A DNA stretch of 64,000 bases. Source: Mesorhizobium loti (GTDB lineage Bacteria; Pseudomonadota; Alphaproteobacteria; Rhizobiales; Rhizobiaceae). A model generated the notes under the pieces. The model searched no databases and was not told the DNA's origin. It was given only the letters and a program-made list of their open reading frames with translations. A program made the position numbers and the translations under genes. The stretch spans positions 62,001-126,000 of the forward strand of contig NZ_PJRO01000015.1 of NCBI RefSeq assembly GCF_002858745.1, read 5' to 3'. This document shows, in pieces, positions 8,051 to 16,623 of the stretch; position 1 is the stretch's first letter, and each line of letters begins with the position of its first letter.

Positions 8051-9040
8051 GTGCCGGACACCTTCAAAGCCATTCTCGTCTCGCGCGATGAGGACAAGAA
8101 GCAGTCGGTCGCGGTCACCGAGCTGACCGAAGCCGATCTGATGGAAGGCAATGTCACCATTGCGGTCGAGGCCACGACGGTGAACTACAAGGACGGGTTG
8201 GCGATCACCGGCAAGGCACCCGTGGTGCGCCGCTGGCCGCTGGTGCCCGGCATCGACTTCGCCGGTACGGTGCTTTGCTCCGAGCATGCCGACTGGCGCA
8301 AGGACGATCGTGTCATCCTGAACGGCTGGGGCGTCGGCGAAACCCACTACGGTGCCTATGCGGAGCGCGCCCGCGTCAAAGGCGACTGGCTGGTGCCGCT
8401 GCCGGAAGGCATCACGGCACACGATGCCATGGCCGTCGGCACCGCGGGCTACACCGCGATGCTGTCGGTGATGGCGCTGGAGCGACACGGCATCGTGCCG
8501 CAGCGTGGCCCGGTGATTGTGACCGGGGCTGCTGGCGGCGTTGGGTCCGTCGCCATCGCGATCCTGTCGAAGCTCGGCTATCACGTTGTAGCCTCGACGG
8601 GCCGGGCTTCGGAAGAAGCTTACCTGCGCAACCTCGGCGCTGCCGAGATCATCGCCCGCGACGAACTGACAGGACCGGCAAAACCGCTCGCCAGGGAGCG
8701 TTGGGCCGGCGGCGTCGACGCTGTCGGCTCCACGACGCTGGCCAACGTGCTCTCAATGACCGCCTATGGCGGCGCCGTCGCCGCCTGCGGCCTGGCCGGC
8801 GGCATGGACCTGCCCTCGTCGGTTGCCCCTTTCATCCTGCGCGGCGTTTCGCTGCTCGGCATCGATTCCGTGATGGCGCCAAAGGAAGTGCGGCTCGAAG
8901 CCTGGCGGCGAATCGGCCGCGACCTCGATCTGGCCAAACTGAAAGCGCTTTCCACCACGATCGGTTTCGACGACATCATTGCCGCCGCCACCGACATCGT
9001 CGACGGCAAGATCCGCGGACGGGTCGTCGTCGACATGTAG
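8051..9040 (+). CDS. AcuI/YhdH-like NADPH-dependent oxidoreductase
   Basis: 329-residue medium-chain dehydrogenase/reductase without structural zinc. It carries NYKDGLAITG, PGIDFAGTV, GWGVGETHYGAYAE, and the nucleotide motif VTGAAGGVGSVAIAIL. These mark the acrylyl-CoA reductase (AcuI/YhdH) branch, which reduces acryloyl-CoA to propionyl-CoA, though related quinone reductases look similar. Translation starts at GTG 8051 with GGGGAG eight bases upstream. It stands alone between lspA and the convergent NmrA gene. Confidence 0.85.
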   Translation: MPDTFKAILVSRDEDKKQSVAVTELTEADLMEGNVTIAVEATTVNYKDGLAITGKAPVVRRWPLVPGIDFAGTVLCSEHADWRKDDRVILNGWGVGETHYGAYAERARVKGDWLVPLPEGITAHDAMAVGTAGYTAMLSVMALERHGIVPQRGPVIVTGAAGGVGSVAIAILSKLGYHVVASTGRASEEAYLRNLGAAEIIARDELTGPAKPLARERWAGGVDAVGSTTLANVLSMTAYGGAVAACGLAGGMDLPSSVAPFILRGVSLLGIDSVMAPKEVRLEAWRRIGRDLDLAKLKALSTTIGFDDIIAAATDIVDGKIRGRVVVDM

Positions 9041-9070
9041 TCCATCGATTGCTGGACTTGATCCGTGTTT

Positions 9071-9952
9071 TCAGCCTGCCGCCCGCCGGAGGATCTCCTC
9101 GAAGGCCCTGTATCCGCTCCCGGAAAGCCAGGACCGGAACGAGAGCATTTCTGGATTGATCTCACGCATGAGATCCAGGTCGACATGGTCCGCAAGCGGC
9201 CCTGCGTCCAGACTCGCGGCCATGTGCCCGAGATCGGGGTTGGCCACGAGAAATTCTTCAGAAAAGCGCGCATAAGCGATTGGGCGGCCGGCAACCTGCG
9301 TGAGGATGGCCTCCAACTCACTGCCGGTAACGGTATCACCGGCGATCTTTAGCGTCTTGCCACCGAACCGCGTCCTGTCGGCAAAGATCGCAGCTACGAA
9401 CTTGCCGATGTCTTCCACAGCGATGAGCTGCATCGACTGGTCCGGTCGGAGGAAGAATGTGTAGCGCCCCTCCTCCAACCCAAGCCCGGGTCTCACCAGC
9501 ATCTCCATGAAGATCATCGGCCTGACGATGGTTGCTGCGACGGGCAGGTTGCGGATGTGCGCCTCGATGCGCGGCTTGGCGTCAAAACGTGCCACACCTG
9601 TCAGCTTGTCCCCCGCACTGGCACCCGAGGAATAGACGAAATGCACGACGCCGCTCTCAATGGCCAGGTCCGCAATGGCGATTCCGGCGCGCACTTCCTC
9701 TCCCTGAGCCAGATTGCCCGGCAACACACTGAAGACGCCATACGCGCCCTTCATCGCGGCTCGGATCGTCTCGATGTCGTCGAACGTCCCCTGCACGAGT
9801 TCGACACCTGCGTCGCGAAGCGCGACCGACTCTGCTGCGGCGGTGTCCCGCACCAGTGCACGAACGGGCCGATGTGCCTTCAGCAGAGCCCGGGCGACCG
9901 ATCCGCCCTGCCGGCCCGTCGCGCCGAACACCAGGATTGGAAGTTTCTCCAT
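9071..9952 (-). CDS. NmrA-family NAD(P)-binding protein
   Basis: 293-residue atypical short-chain dehydrogenase with the N-terminal motif LVFGATGRQGGSVARALL, then FVYSSGASAG and the family's C-terminal layout. Proteins of this kind are NAD(P)H-dependent reductases or redox sensors. Start ATG 9952 puts the Rossmann motif at the N-terminus; an upstream ATG at 10039 adds an unrelated leader. It is divergent from the HxlR regulator at 10042. A perfect 9-bp dyad lies between a TATATA element and the ATG, so it is a likely target of that regulator. Confidence 0.85.
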   Translation of the reverse strand: MEKLPILVFGATGRQGGSVARALLKAHRPVRALVRDTAAAESVALRDAGVELVQGTFDDIETIRAAMKGAYGVFSVLPGNLAQGEEVRAGIAIADLAIESGVVHFVYSSGASAGDKLTGVARFDAKPRIEAHIRNLPVAATIVRPMIFMEMLVRPGLGLEEGRYTFFLRPDQSMQLIAVEDIGKFVAAIFADRTRFGGKTLKIAGDTVTGSELEAILTQVAGRPIAYARFSEEFLVANPDLGHMAASLDAGPLADHVDLDLMREINPEMLSFRSWLSGSGYRAFEEILRRAAG

Positions 9953-9954
9953 TC

Positions 9955-9983
9955 GGGAACCCTCGTGTTGAACAAGGGTTCCC
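9955..9983. promoter_or_regulatory. Candidate HxlR operator at the NmrA-family gene start
   Basis: Perfect inverted repeat GGGAACCCT, 11-base spacer, AGGGTTCCC. It lies two bases upstream of the NmrA-family start codon on the minus strand and next to TATATA, a possible -10. The divergent HxlR gene begins 59 bases away. A regulator bound here would block transcription or translation start. Confidence 0.55.
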
Positions 9984-10041
9984 ATATATACTGCTGGAAC
10001 GCTGCTGGAAGACGGCACATTTTCCAGCCTCGGGCACAAGG

Positions 10042-10455
10042 ATGATACGCTTGGACAAATCCCGCCCTGGCAGGCCCAATGACATCGCAGAGAGTGGTCG
10101 CCACTTCAAACCGTACCCATCGAATGGGGTCTGCACCCGGCTCGGCGACAAATGGACCGTCCAGGTCCTGTGGCGCCTCTCGGTCGCACCTGGGAGGCGG
10201 CTTCGTTTTTCAGCGCTCAAGAGCGAGATCGACGGCATTACGCAGCGCATGCTGACGCTTGCGCTGCGTAATCTGGAACGCGACGGCCTTGTGGTGCGCC
10301 ACTACTTTCCTGAAGTGCCGCCGCGCGTTGAATATGAGCTGGCCGAGATGGGCGCAGGCATCTTGTCGGCGCTTGAAGGCCTCAACTTCTGGATACAGGA
10401 CAATTTGCCCCGCATCGAAGAAAGCCGACGCGCTTACGACGACGCCGGACCATGA
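10042..10455 (+). CDS. HxlR family transcriptional regulator
   Basis: Winged-helix regulator of 137 residues with the HxlR core: CTRLGDKWTVQVLWRLS, RFSALKSEIDGITQRMLTLA, LRNLERDGLVVRHYFPEVPP and RVEYELAEMG. Many HxlR proteins sense electrophiles or oxidants through a cysteine; one is present in the position before LGDKW. ATG 10042 is chosen because it begins the conserved region; upstream in-frame starts would cross into the promoter of the divergent gene. It probably represses the NmrA-family gene. Confidence 0.88.
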   Translation: MIRLDKSRPGRPNDIAESGRHFKPYPSNGVCTRLGDKWTVQVLWRLSVAPGRRLRFSALKSEIDGITQRMLTLALRNLERDGLVVRHYFPEVPPRVEYELAEMGAGILSALEGLNFWIQDNLPRIEESRRAYDDAGP

Positions 10456-10470
10456 GGCGACGAGCTTTCG

Positions 10471-10956
10471 TCAGATCGCCGCGGAATAGTCGGTCGGACG
10501 CAGCACACGCTCGGTTATCTGGCCGACCATATTGCCGGTTTCAGCCGCGGTTCTTTCCTTGATCTCGGACCATTCGCTGTCCGCCATAAAGTTCGCCCAG
10601 GCACCGATCATTGTCTGCTCGTCCGGCCAGCGAAGCATATAGACGAACTCGGTTCGCCCTTGCGGCTGCGTCTCCCACAGGGCGACGAAGTCGAAGCCAT
10701 ATCTTTTCATGATACGGATGGCGTGGTCACGGAAGCGGGCATGGAATGCCTCCTTGTTCGCTTCGAATATCTCATAGATGCGCAATTGGTGGATCACTCG
10801 GAAATCTCCTTTCTGCTTTTCAGCCAGAGCTGGAGAGATCATGGGCGACGCCAAGACAAGCATAACTGCCAGAATTTCCCGGCGGTTGACACACAATGGG
10901 TGGCCGGAACCTGTCTTGGTCCCTCCATCGTGCAGGGATTTCTCGCCGATGCTCAA
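10471..10956 (-). CDS. NIPSNAP family protein with N-terminal signal sequence
   Basis: 161 residues. A twin-arginine-like segment NRREILAVMLVLASPMIS ending in ALAE is followed by a NIPSNAP domain with IHQLRIYEIFEANKEAFH, FVALWETQ and FVYMLRWPDEQTM. This ferredoxin-like alpha-beta-barrel family lacks a settled enzymatic role. The signal suggests export, unusual for this family and worth noting. The start could also be internal, nearer the signal. It lies downstream of the LysR gene on the same strand. Confidence 0.75.
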   Translation of the reverse strand: MSIGEKSLHDGGTKTGSGHPLCVNRREILAVMLVLASPMISPALAEKQKGDFRVIHQLRIYEIFEANKEAFHARFRDHAIRIMKRYGFDFVALWETQPQGRTEFVYMLRWPDEQTMIGAWANFMADSEWSEIKERTAAETGNMVGQITERVLRPTDYSAAI

Positions 10957-11024
10957 GGTTCACTCCGCTCTGGCTTCGTGAACAGAATGAGTGATCGAAT
11001 GAAGCAGGTAAAATATATTATATG

Positions 11025-11059
11025 AGGCAATTTGATACTTCTAGGATATCAAATTGCCT
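11025..11059. terminator. Strong stem-loop at the end of the LysR gene
   Basis: Perfect 13-bp arms AGGCAATTTGATA and TATCAAATTGCCT around a nine-base loop that contains the LysR stop codon (11041-11043). On the minus strand it is followed by an AT-rich tract rather than a clean U-run. It is a probable transcription terminator or mRNA 3' end stabiliser between LysR and the NIPSNAP gene. Confidence 0.5.
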
Positions 11060-11949
11060 GCCTGCCGCACAATCTCGAGAAATTTGTCCCGCGCGGGCGC
11101 TGGCTTCGATGCATCCCAGGCTGCGAGCACATCCAGGAATGGGGAAGCTTCCATTCCCTCCACTGCAATCTGGCGGAAGACGACGCCGTCTCGCCGTCCA
11201 TGCCTGATGGAGGCCGGCACAAGAGCAATACCCAGCCCACCTGCGACCAAACCCGCGATCGTTTCGATCTGCCGGGCTTCTTGCACGATGCGAGGGGAAA
11301 ATCCTGCCGCATTGCAGAGCGCGATGACCTGGTCGTAGAAGCCCATGCCTTCGGAGCGAGGGGTCGCGATGAAGTCGTCTTGCGCCAAAGCCGCGAGAGG
11401 AACCTGCGGTCTGGCCGCCTGTGCGTGATCTTCCGGCAAAGCCACCACGATCTCTTCGCGGGCGATATGCTCAAAAACCAGTTCCGGAACCGCGATTCCT
11501 GGCCGCCGCATCAGGCCGATGTCCGCCAAGCCTGCTTTCAGGGTAGAAACCTGTTCGGCGGTGGTCGCCTCCCGCAACATCAATTCAACATCGGGCAGAC
11601 GAGACCGAAAAGCCTGGACCACCTTGGGCAGGAAATTGAAGTGCAACGTGCCGACAAACACTATCTTCAGGCTGCCGCTTGTTCCCGACGCGACCCGCCT
11701 CGCCTGCTCGACACCCATATCAAGCGTCTCGAGTATGGTGCGCGCCGTATCCAGAAACGAGATGCCCGCAGACGTCAAAGCCACATTGCGGTTGTTGCGT
11801 ACGAACAATGGCGCACCAATTTCGGCCTCCAGCCGCCGGATGGCCTGGCTGAGTGGAGGCTGAGCCATGTGCAGCCGCTCCGCCGCACGGTGGAAATGCA
11901 ACTCTTCGGCAACGGCAATAAACTGACGAAGCAAACGAATCTCGATCAT
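11041..11949 (-). CDS. LysR family transcriptional regulator
   Basis: 302 residues, standard length. The N-terminal helix-turn-helix reads MIEIRLLRQFIAVAEELHFH, RAAERLHMAQPPLSQAIRRL, and the C-terminal part is a periplasmic-binding-like effector domain (SGSLKIVFVGTLHFNFLPKV). The subgroup resembles BenM/CatM-like aromatic-acid regulators, but the effector is unknown. The next divergent gene is the hybrid kinase; the NIPSNAP gene downstream is a possible target. Confidence 0.92.
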   Translation of the reverse strand: MIEIRLLRQFIAVAEELHFHRAAERLHMAQPPLSQAIRRLEAEIGAPLFVRNNRNVALTSAGISFLDTARTILETLDMGVEQARRVASGTSGSLKIVFVGTLHFNFLPKVVQAFRSRLPDVELMLREATTAEQVSTLKAGLADIGLMRRPGIAVPELVFEHIAREEIVVALPEDHAQAARPQVPLAALAQDDFIATPRSEGMGFYDQVIALCNAAGFSPRIVQEARQIETIAGLVAGGLGIALVPASIRHGRRDGVVFRQIAVEGMEASPFLDVLAAWDASKPAPARDKFLEIVRQAGNLIS

Positions 11950-12094
11950 CGGACCGATGTTACAACGGTTGCGGAGCCCTCAATACTCCGCGTTCGCGCG
12001 TATGCCGTCGATCGTACGAGGAAAGCCCGCAATCTCTAAAATTCGAACCGTTCGGCGCAGTCTTCCATAATTTATCTGCGGCTAAGATAGCTGC

Positions 12095-14374
12095 ATGATT
12101 GGGGACAGGGCTGCAATGAAGGTGGCGGTGAAGCACCAGGCGAACCCGGCTGAAACGGCAACCCCGCGCCGCGTGCTGACCACGACACCACCGCTGGTGC
12201 CTACACTTGACAAGCGCGAACACGAAGGCCTGCCCTTCGCGATTTTCGTTGCGCTTGTCGTGCTTGCCGGCCTTTCCCATCTCACTGGCGCGCCGCCCTT
12301 TATCGCTTTCGGTGTTCTGGTGACCAGCCTCGCCGGCCTGGTCCTCTTCCTGCGCAGCCGGCGCAGCGAACACAACACCATCTCGATCCTCGACGACACC
12401 ACGGCCCGCAGCCGCGCCGAAATCGAAACCATGGCCGATCGCATGTGGGAGATGCAGGAAAGCGAAGAGCGCTTTCGTGGCCTCATCGACGCACTCGGCG
12501 ACCTGGTGGTCCACCGCGACCGCGACGGTCGGATCGTCTATGCCAATCGTGTCTTCGCCGAACTGGTCGGGCAAAACCAGACCGATCTGGCCGGCGCAAC
12601 ATTGATGGAACTCGGCATCGACATCGGCATCGTCCCGGACGCCGCCTTTTCCGACCACGACTGCCTGAGTTCGACCGACGTCGCCATTCGTACACAGAAC
12701 GGTCCGCGCTGGTATTCGTGGATCGAACTGTCGATGCGCGACAAGGACAGCGCCGAGGTTTCCCATAGGGCGATCGCGCGCGACATCACGGCACGCAAAC
12801 AGGCTGAATCCTCACTGATCAACGCCCGCGAGCGGGCTGAGTATGCCAGCCAGGCCAAGTCGCGCTTTCTCGCCACCGTGAGCCATGAAATCCGCACGCC
12901 GATGAATGGCATCATGGGCATGGCCAAGCTTCTCATCGACACCAGACTTACGCCCGAGCAGCGGACTTATGTTGGCGCAGTGTCGACATCGGCCAGCGCG
13001 CTTTTAGCGCTGATCGAGGATCTGCTCGACTATTCCAAGATCGAAGCCGGCCGCTTCGCGCCTGAACCGCAGCCGATGTCGCCACGCGAGATCGGCGACA
13101 ATGTCGTGGAGCTCCTGGCAGCTCGCGCCTTCGCCAAGGATATCGGCCTGGCTTGCCATGTCGCGCCGGATGTACCACAGATCATCATGGCCGATCCCGG
13201 TCGCGTTCGGCAGGTGTTGCTCAACCTGATCGGCAATGCCGTCAAGTTCACCGAGACGGGCGGGGTGCTGGTCAACGTCACCCGCCTGCACGCCAGCGGC
13301 GGCGACCGCCTCGTCTTTTCCATCACAGATACCGGCCCCGGCCTCAGCGAAGCCGACATGGATCGCATCTTCGAGGATTTCGAGCAGGCAGACGGCACCT
13401 CGACCCGCAAGCACGGCGGCGCCGGTCTCGGACTTGCCATTTCAAAGCGGCTGGCAGCTGCCATGAATGGCACGATCAGCGTTTCCAGCGCACCCGGCGA
13501 AGGCTCGGAGTTCATCTTTGAACTGCCGGCACGGGAAGCAATCGAGCCGACCGACGATCGCGCCGGCATGCTGGCCGATCGCCGCGCTGTCATCGTTTCG
13601 AAAAACTCCGTCGAGGCCGAAGCAATTGCCCGGACCATCCGCGCGCATGGCGGGCGCGCCGAAATAGCCGCCAACGCAGCCCAGGCATTGCCTTTCGCTG
13701 GCTTCTGCAACGTCCTTCTGATTGACGCACGCCAGGAAGACAGTGAATGCCGGACGCTCAAGCGGCTGCGGCAGACAGGGTTCATGGCCTGCGAGGCCGT
13801 GACGCTCATCGCCCCATCCGACCGCGGCGCTTTGGTCGAGTTCCGTGCCGGGGGGTACGCAACCTTTCTGGCGCGACCTATCCGCGGCGAAACCCTGCTG
13901 CGGGTACTTCTCACAGGACAAGCTACCGTCGGCGGCCCATTGCCCGGCTCCGCCCAGGTCGTGACCACACGTGCAGCCACCGCAAGCAGTCTTTCGGTGC
14001 TGATTGCCGAGGACAACGACATCAACGCCATGCTCGCGCGTGCAACACTGCAGAAAGCAGGGCATCATGTCGATATCGTCAACAATGGCCGCGCTGCTGT
14101 CGATGCCGTCGCGACTGAAAGCCCCGCCAAACGTTATGATGTCGTGCTGATGGACCTGCATATGCCGCTGATGGACGGCATGGATGCGATCGCAGCGATT
14201 CGCCGCCATGAGGAGGCGTCCGGCGTGGCGCCGGTACCGATCATGGTGCTGTCGGCGGATAGTCAGGAAAGGACACGCCATGCCGTTTTGGCGCATGGCG
14301 CCTCCGGTTTTGTCACCAAACCGCTTGATCCACAGGCTTTGGTGCATGCCGTGGAGAGCCAGGCGGCGGCCTGA
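12095..14374 (+). CDS. Hybrid histidine kinase (TM-PAS-HisKA-HATPase-REC-REC)
   Basis: 759 residues. Two membrane helices lie near 47-60 and 67-87, a PAS domain near 123-240, then the H-box FLATVSHEIRTPMNG with phosphoacceptor His264. The ATPase N-box is LLNLIGNAVKF (about 375-385), G1 DTGPGL (412-417) and G2 GGAGLGLAIS. Two receiver domains follow. The first (about 494-608) is degenerate: no acidic pair after its first strand and Arg in place of the conserved Lys (LARPI). The second (about 633-755) looks functional, with Asp687 in VVLMDLHMP and KPL. There is no linked response regulator, so output is probably through a distant partner. Confidence 0.93.
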   Translation: MIGDRAAMKVAVKHQANPAETATPRRVLTTTPPLVPTLDKREHEGLPFAIFVALVVLAGLSHLTGAPPFIAFGVLVTSLAGLVLFLRSRRSEHNTISILDDTTARSRAEIETMADRMWEMQESEERFRGLIDALGDLVVHRDRDGRIVYANRVFAELVGQNQTDLAGATLMELGIDIGIVPDAAFSDHDCLSSTDVAIRTQNGPRWYSWIELSMRDKDSAEVSHRAIARDITARKQAESSLINARERAEYASQAKSRFLATVSHEIRTPMNGIMGMAKLLIDTRLTPEQRTYVGAVSTSASALLALIEDLLDYSKIEAGRFAPEPQPMSPREIGDNVVELLAARAFAKDIGLACHVAPDVPQIIMADPGRVRQVLLNLIGNAVKFTETGGVLVNVTRLHASGGDRLVFSITDTGPGLSEADMDRIFEDFEQADGTSTRKHGGAGLGLAISKRLAAAMNGTISVSSAPGEGSEFIFELPAREAIEPTDDRAGMLADRRAVIVSKNSVEAEAIARTIRAHGGRAEIAANAAQALPFAGFCNVLLIDARQEDSECRTLKRLRQTGFMACEAVTLIAPSDRGALVEFRAGGYATFLARPIRGETLLRVLLTGQATVGGPLPGSAQVVTTRAATASSLSVLIAEDNDINAMLARATLQKAGHHVDIVNNGRAAVDAVATESPAKRYDVVLMDLHMPLMDGMDAIAAIRRHEEASGVAPVPIMVLSADSQERTRHAVLAHGASGFVTKPLDPQALVHAVESQAAA

Positions 14375-14394
14375 TTCCACCACTTTCGACCCTT

Positions 14395-14497
14395 GGAGCG
14401 TTTCCGATTTTATCGGAAACGCGGAAACACTCCAATTCCTTGTTTCGCGTAATTCCGGACGGAAAACCACCGCGCACTTTTCCTGGAATTACTGTAG
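14395..14497. repeat. Family A palindrome, full copy
   Basis: Two linked dyads: GGAGCGTTTCCG...CGGAAAC...ACTCC, then AATTCCGGACGGAAAACC... GCGCACTTTTCCTGGAATT. It lies 20 bases after the hybrid-kinase stop. Confidence 0.8.
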
Positions 14498-14560
14498 GTA
14501 AGCCGGCTAGCGAGAGATCGCCTAGCGTCCTCCCCTTGCTCCCCACTTTGTATCACGGTA

Positions 14561-14578
14561 CTGTCACAATCCTGTAGC
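14561..14578 (+). promoter_or_regulatory. Pho-box-like direct repeat upstream of olsB
   Basis: CTGTCAC-AATC-CTGTAGC: two 7-base half-sites of the PhoB type separated by four bases, 51 bases before the olsB start. The first half-site matches the CTGTCAT consensus at six of seven positions; the second keeps CTGT. Ornithine lipids in rhizobia accumulate when phosphate is scarce through PhoB, which fits. Confidence 0.55.
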
Positions 14579-14629
14579 ACCTACATCGTATCCCGACGCC
14601 AAGAGGGATGGCTCGAAGGAGAATCACTC

Positions 14630-15514
14630 GTGCATACAGCGATGCCGCAAGGTGAGATGCAGGGGAACACCGGAGGCAGCGCGATCCAGAGGATGAGGAC
14701 GATCGAGTCCATCACTGGCACCTTGGGCAAGATCGGTAGCCTGGAAGTGCGGCTGGCCCGGGACGAGTTGGAAATCGCCGCCGCCCAGGAAATCCGTTAT
14801 CGTGTTTTCTATGACGAGCTCGGTGCCCGCAAGAGCCGGCTGCAGTCACTTGAACGCCGCGACGCCGACCGTTTCGATCCTGTCTGCGACCATCTTTTGG
14901 TGTTCGACAACGCCCTGCCCGGCCCGGACCATCGCCGCATCGTCGGTACCTACCGGCTGCTGCGCCAGGAAACGGCGGTCCGCGCCGGCGGTTTCTATTC
15001 CGAAGACGAATTCGAACTGAGGCGGCTCATTGCCAAGCACCCCGGCCAGCGCTTCCTTGAGCTCGGCCGTTCCTGCGTGCTGCCTGAATACCGCTCGAAG
15101 CGCACGATCGAGGCGCTTTGGCAGGGTCTGTGGGCCTACTTCACCCATTACGACATCGGCGTTTTGACCGGCTGCGCTTCCTTCCACGGCATCGTGCCGG
15201 CTGCGCATGCCGAGGCACTCACCTATCTCGCGCATCACTGCCGCACCAGTCCGGCATGGGACATCCGCGCCAATGACGGACGCTATTGCTCCATGGATCT
15301 GATGCCGATCGAAGCGGTCAGTGCCAAGGCAGCGATCGCCGCGATGCCGACGCTGGTAAAAGGTTATCTGCGTGTTGGCGCGCGCATCGGCGACGGCTGC
15401 GTCATCGATCATGATTTCAAGACCGTCGACGTCTTCATCGTGCTGCCTGTGCGCGAAATCGGCGCCCGCTACCTGAATTATTATGGCGGCGAAGGGCAGC
15501 GTTTCGCTGCCTAG
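14630..15514 (+). CDS. olsB: L-ornithine N(alpha)-acyltransferase
   Basis: 294-residue GNAT-fold acyltransferase that moves a 3-hydroxyacyl chain from ACP to the alpha-amino group of ornithine, giving lyso-ornithine lipid, the first step of ornithine-lipid synthesis. Family segments include LEVRLARDELEIAAAQEIRY, RVFYDELGA, FDPVCDHLLVFD, RFLELGRSCVLPEYR and TGCASFHGI. The start is GTG 14630, with AAGGAG eight bases upstream. The second enzyme, OlsA, is not in this window. A Pho-box-like repeat precedes the gene, consistent with induction on phosphate limitation. Confidence 0.88.
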   Translation: MHTAMPQGEMQGNTGGSAIQRMRTIESITGTLGKIGSLEVRLARDELEIAAAQEIRYRVFYDELGARKSRLQSLERRDADRFDPVCDHLLVFDNALPGPDHRRIVGTYRLLRQETAVRAGGFYSEDEFELRRLIAKHPGQRFLELGRSCVLPEYRSKRTIEALWQGLWAYFTHYDIGVLTGCASFHGIVPAAHAEALTYLAHHCRTSPAWDIRANDGRYCSMDLMPIEAVSAKAAIAAMPTLVKGYLRVGARIGDGCVIDHDFKTVDVFIVLPVREIGARYLNYYGGEGQRFAA

Positions 15515-15522
15515 AAACAGCG

Positions 15523-15897
15523 ATGGGTGGTGATTTTTCCACCGTCTTCGGACGCCTGAAACGGGCGGTTCGGGGCCTGCCCGATATCGTCGAGACCACC
15601 TCCTATGGCACGCCCGCGCTGAAAGCCGGCAAGAAACTGCTCACCCGCGTCAAGGATGCGGAAACGGCGGTGGTGATGTGCCCGCTCGACGAGAAGGAAA
15701 TGCTGCTTCAGGCCGCATCCGATATCTACTTCGAGACGGATCACTACAAAGGCTGGCCGGCGCTGCTTGTGCGCATGACTGTGGTGTCGGACGAAGAGCT
15801 ACGTCATCGTATGGAGCGGACCTGGCTGGCGCAGGTTCCAAAAACAAAGGCGGAGGCGTGGCTGGCCGAGCGGGAAAAGACTTCCCGCAAGCGGTAG
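15523..15897 (+). CDS. MmcQ/YjbR family protein
   Basis: 124-residue protein with the MmcQ/YjbR fold (CyaY-like, double-stranded DNA binding proposed): LPDIVETTSYGTPALKAGKK, LLTRV, FETDHYKGWPALLVRM, and a basic C-terminus ending TSRKR. The cellular role is not established. It starts eight bases after the olsB stop, so they are probably co-transcribed. It is convergent with the TRIC-type channel gene. Confidence 0.82.
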   Translation: MGGDFSTVFGRLKRAVRGLPDIVETTSYGTPALKAGKKLLTRVKDAETAVVMCPLDEKEMLLQAASDIYFETDHYKGWPALLVRMTVVSDEELRHRMERTWLAQVPKTKAEAWLAEREKTSRKR

Positions 15898-15921
15898 ATG
15901 GCACCGGTCGGGACCTTCAGC

Positions 15922-16554
15922 TTACGGAATATCTTCCGGTCGCCGTCCCGGACGGCTCCTGTAGGACGGAAACGACCAGCCGAACTTCAGGGCTCCGCCT
16001 CGCACGACGAAGGCCGCCAGCACGCCCGCTGGATAAGAGACACGACCGGGCATATGAAGGAGCTCACAGGCAGTATAGACACCCGCGCCGATGATGGCAG
16101 CCGTCACGTAGATTTCGGGTCTCAGCAATACGGAAGGCTCACCGGCAAGCAGATCGCGCAGGATGCCGCCGAAACAGGCGGTCAACATGCCCATGATGAT
16201 CGAGACCGCGGGTGAACCGGTGATCGCCATGCCTTTTGCAGCCCCCATCACGGCGAAGACAGCAAGGCCGATGGCGTCCAGCCACAACAGGAGCTTGTAG
16301 CGGGACTCGACGCGATGTGCGCCAAAGAACACTACAAGCGCCACCACGGTGCAGATCAGCACATAGTCGCGATTACCGATCCAGAACACCGGCACGCCGA
16401 GGATCAGGTCACGGAAGGTGCCGCCGCCGATGCCGGTCACCGCCGCGAGGAAAACGAAGCCGACGATGTCGAGCTGCTTGCGCGATGCTGCCAACGCGCC
16501 CGTCGCCGCGAACACCGCAACGCCGGCATAATCGATGAAGGTAATGGCGGACAT
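15922..16554 (-). CDS. Trimeric intracellular cation channel (TRIC/UPF0126) family protein
   Basis: 210-residue membrane protein with about seven helices and an internal repeat. The paired motifs GGGTFRDLILG and GGILRDLLAGE mark the two halves of the prokaryotic TRIC (formerly UPF0126) fold, a K+-permeable trimer in characterised homologues. No substrate data are visible. It lies downstream of grpE on the same strand, separated by a repeat-rich stretch. Confidence 0.88.
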   Translation of the reverse strand: MSAITFIDYAGVAVFAATGALAASRKQLDIVGFVFLAAVTGIGGGTFRDLILGVPVFWIGNRDYVLICTVVALVVFFGAHRVESRYKLLLWLDAIGLAVFAVMGAAKGMAITGSPAVSIIMGMLTACFGGILRDLLAGEPSVLLRPEIYVTAAIIGAGVYTACELLHMPGRVSYPAGVLAAFVVRGGALKFGWSFPSYRSRPGRRPEDIP

Positions 16555-16575
16555 CGGAAGCCTGAGGCTAGGGGC

Positions 16576-16623
16576 GGCAGTAGGCAGTAGGCAGTAGCAG
16601 TAGGCAGTAGGCAGTAGGCAGTA
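16576..16623. repeat. GGCAGTA heptamer tandem array with downstream inverted units
   Basis: Seven head-to-tail units of GGCAGTA, one shortened to GCAGTA. About 75 bases on, at 16697-16723, two inverted units (TGCCGACTGCCTA and TGCCTAATGCCGAC) could pair with the array to give a long hairpin. A related inverted arrangement is found at 20188-20248. Confidence 0.8.

Noticed and set aside
11032..12039. 335-codon open frame opposite the LysR gene
   Set aside because: It lies antisense to a clear LysR gene, is Arg/His rich, and shows no domain.
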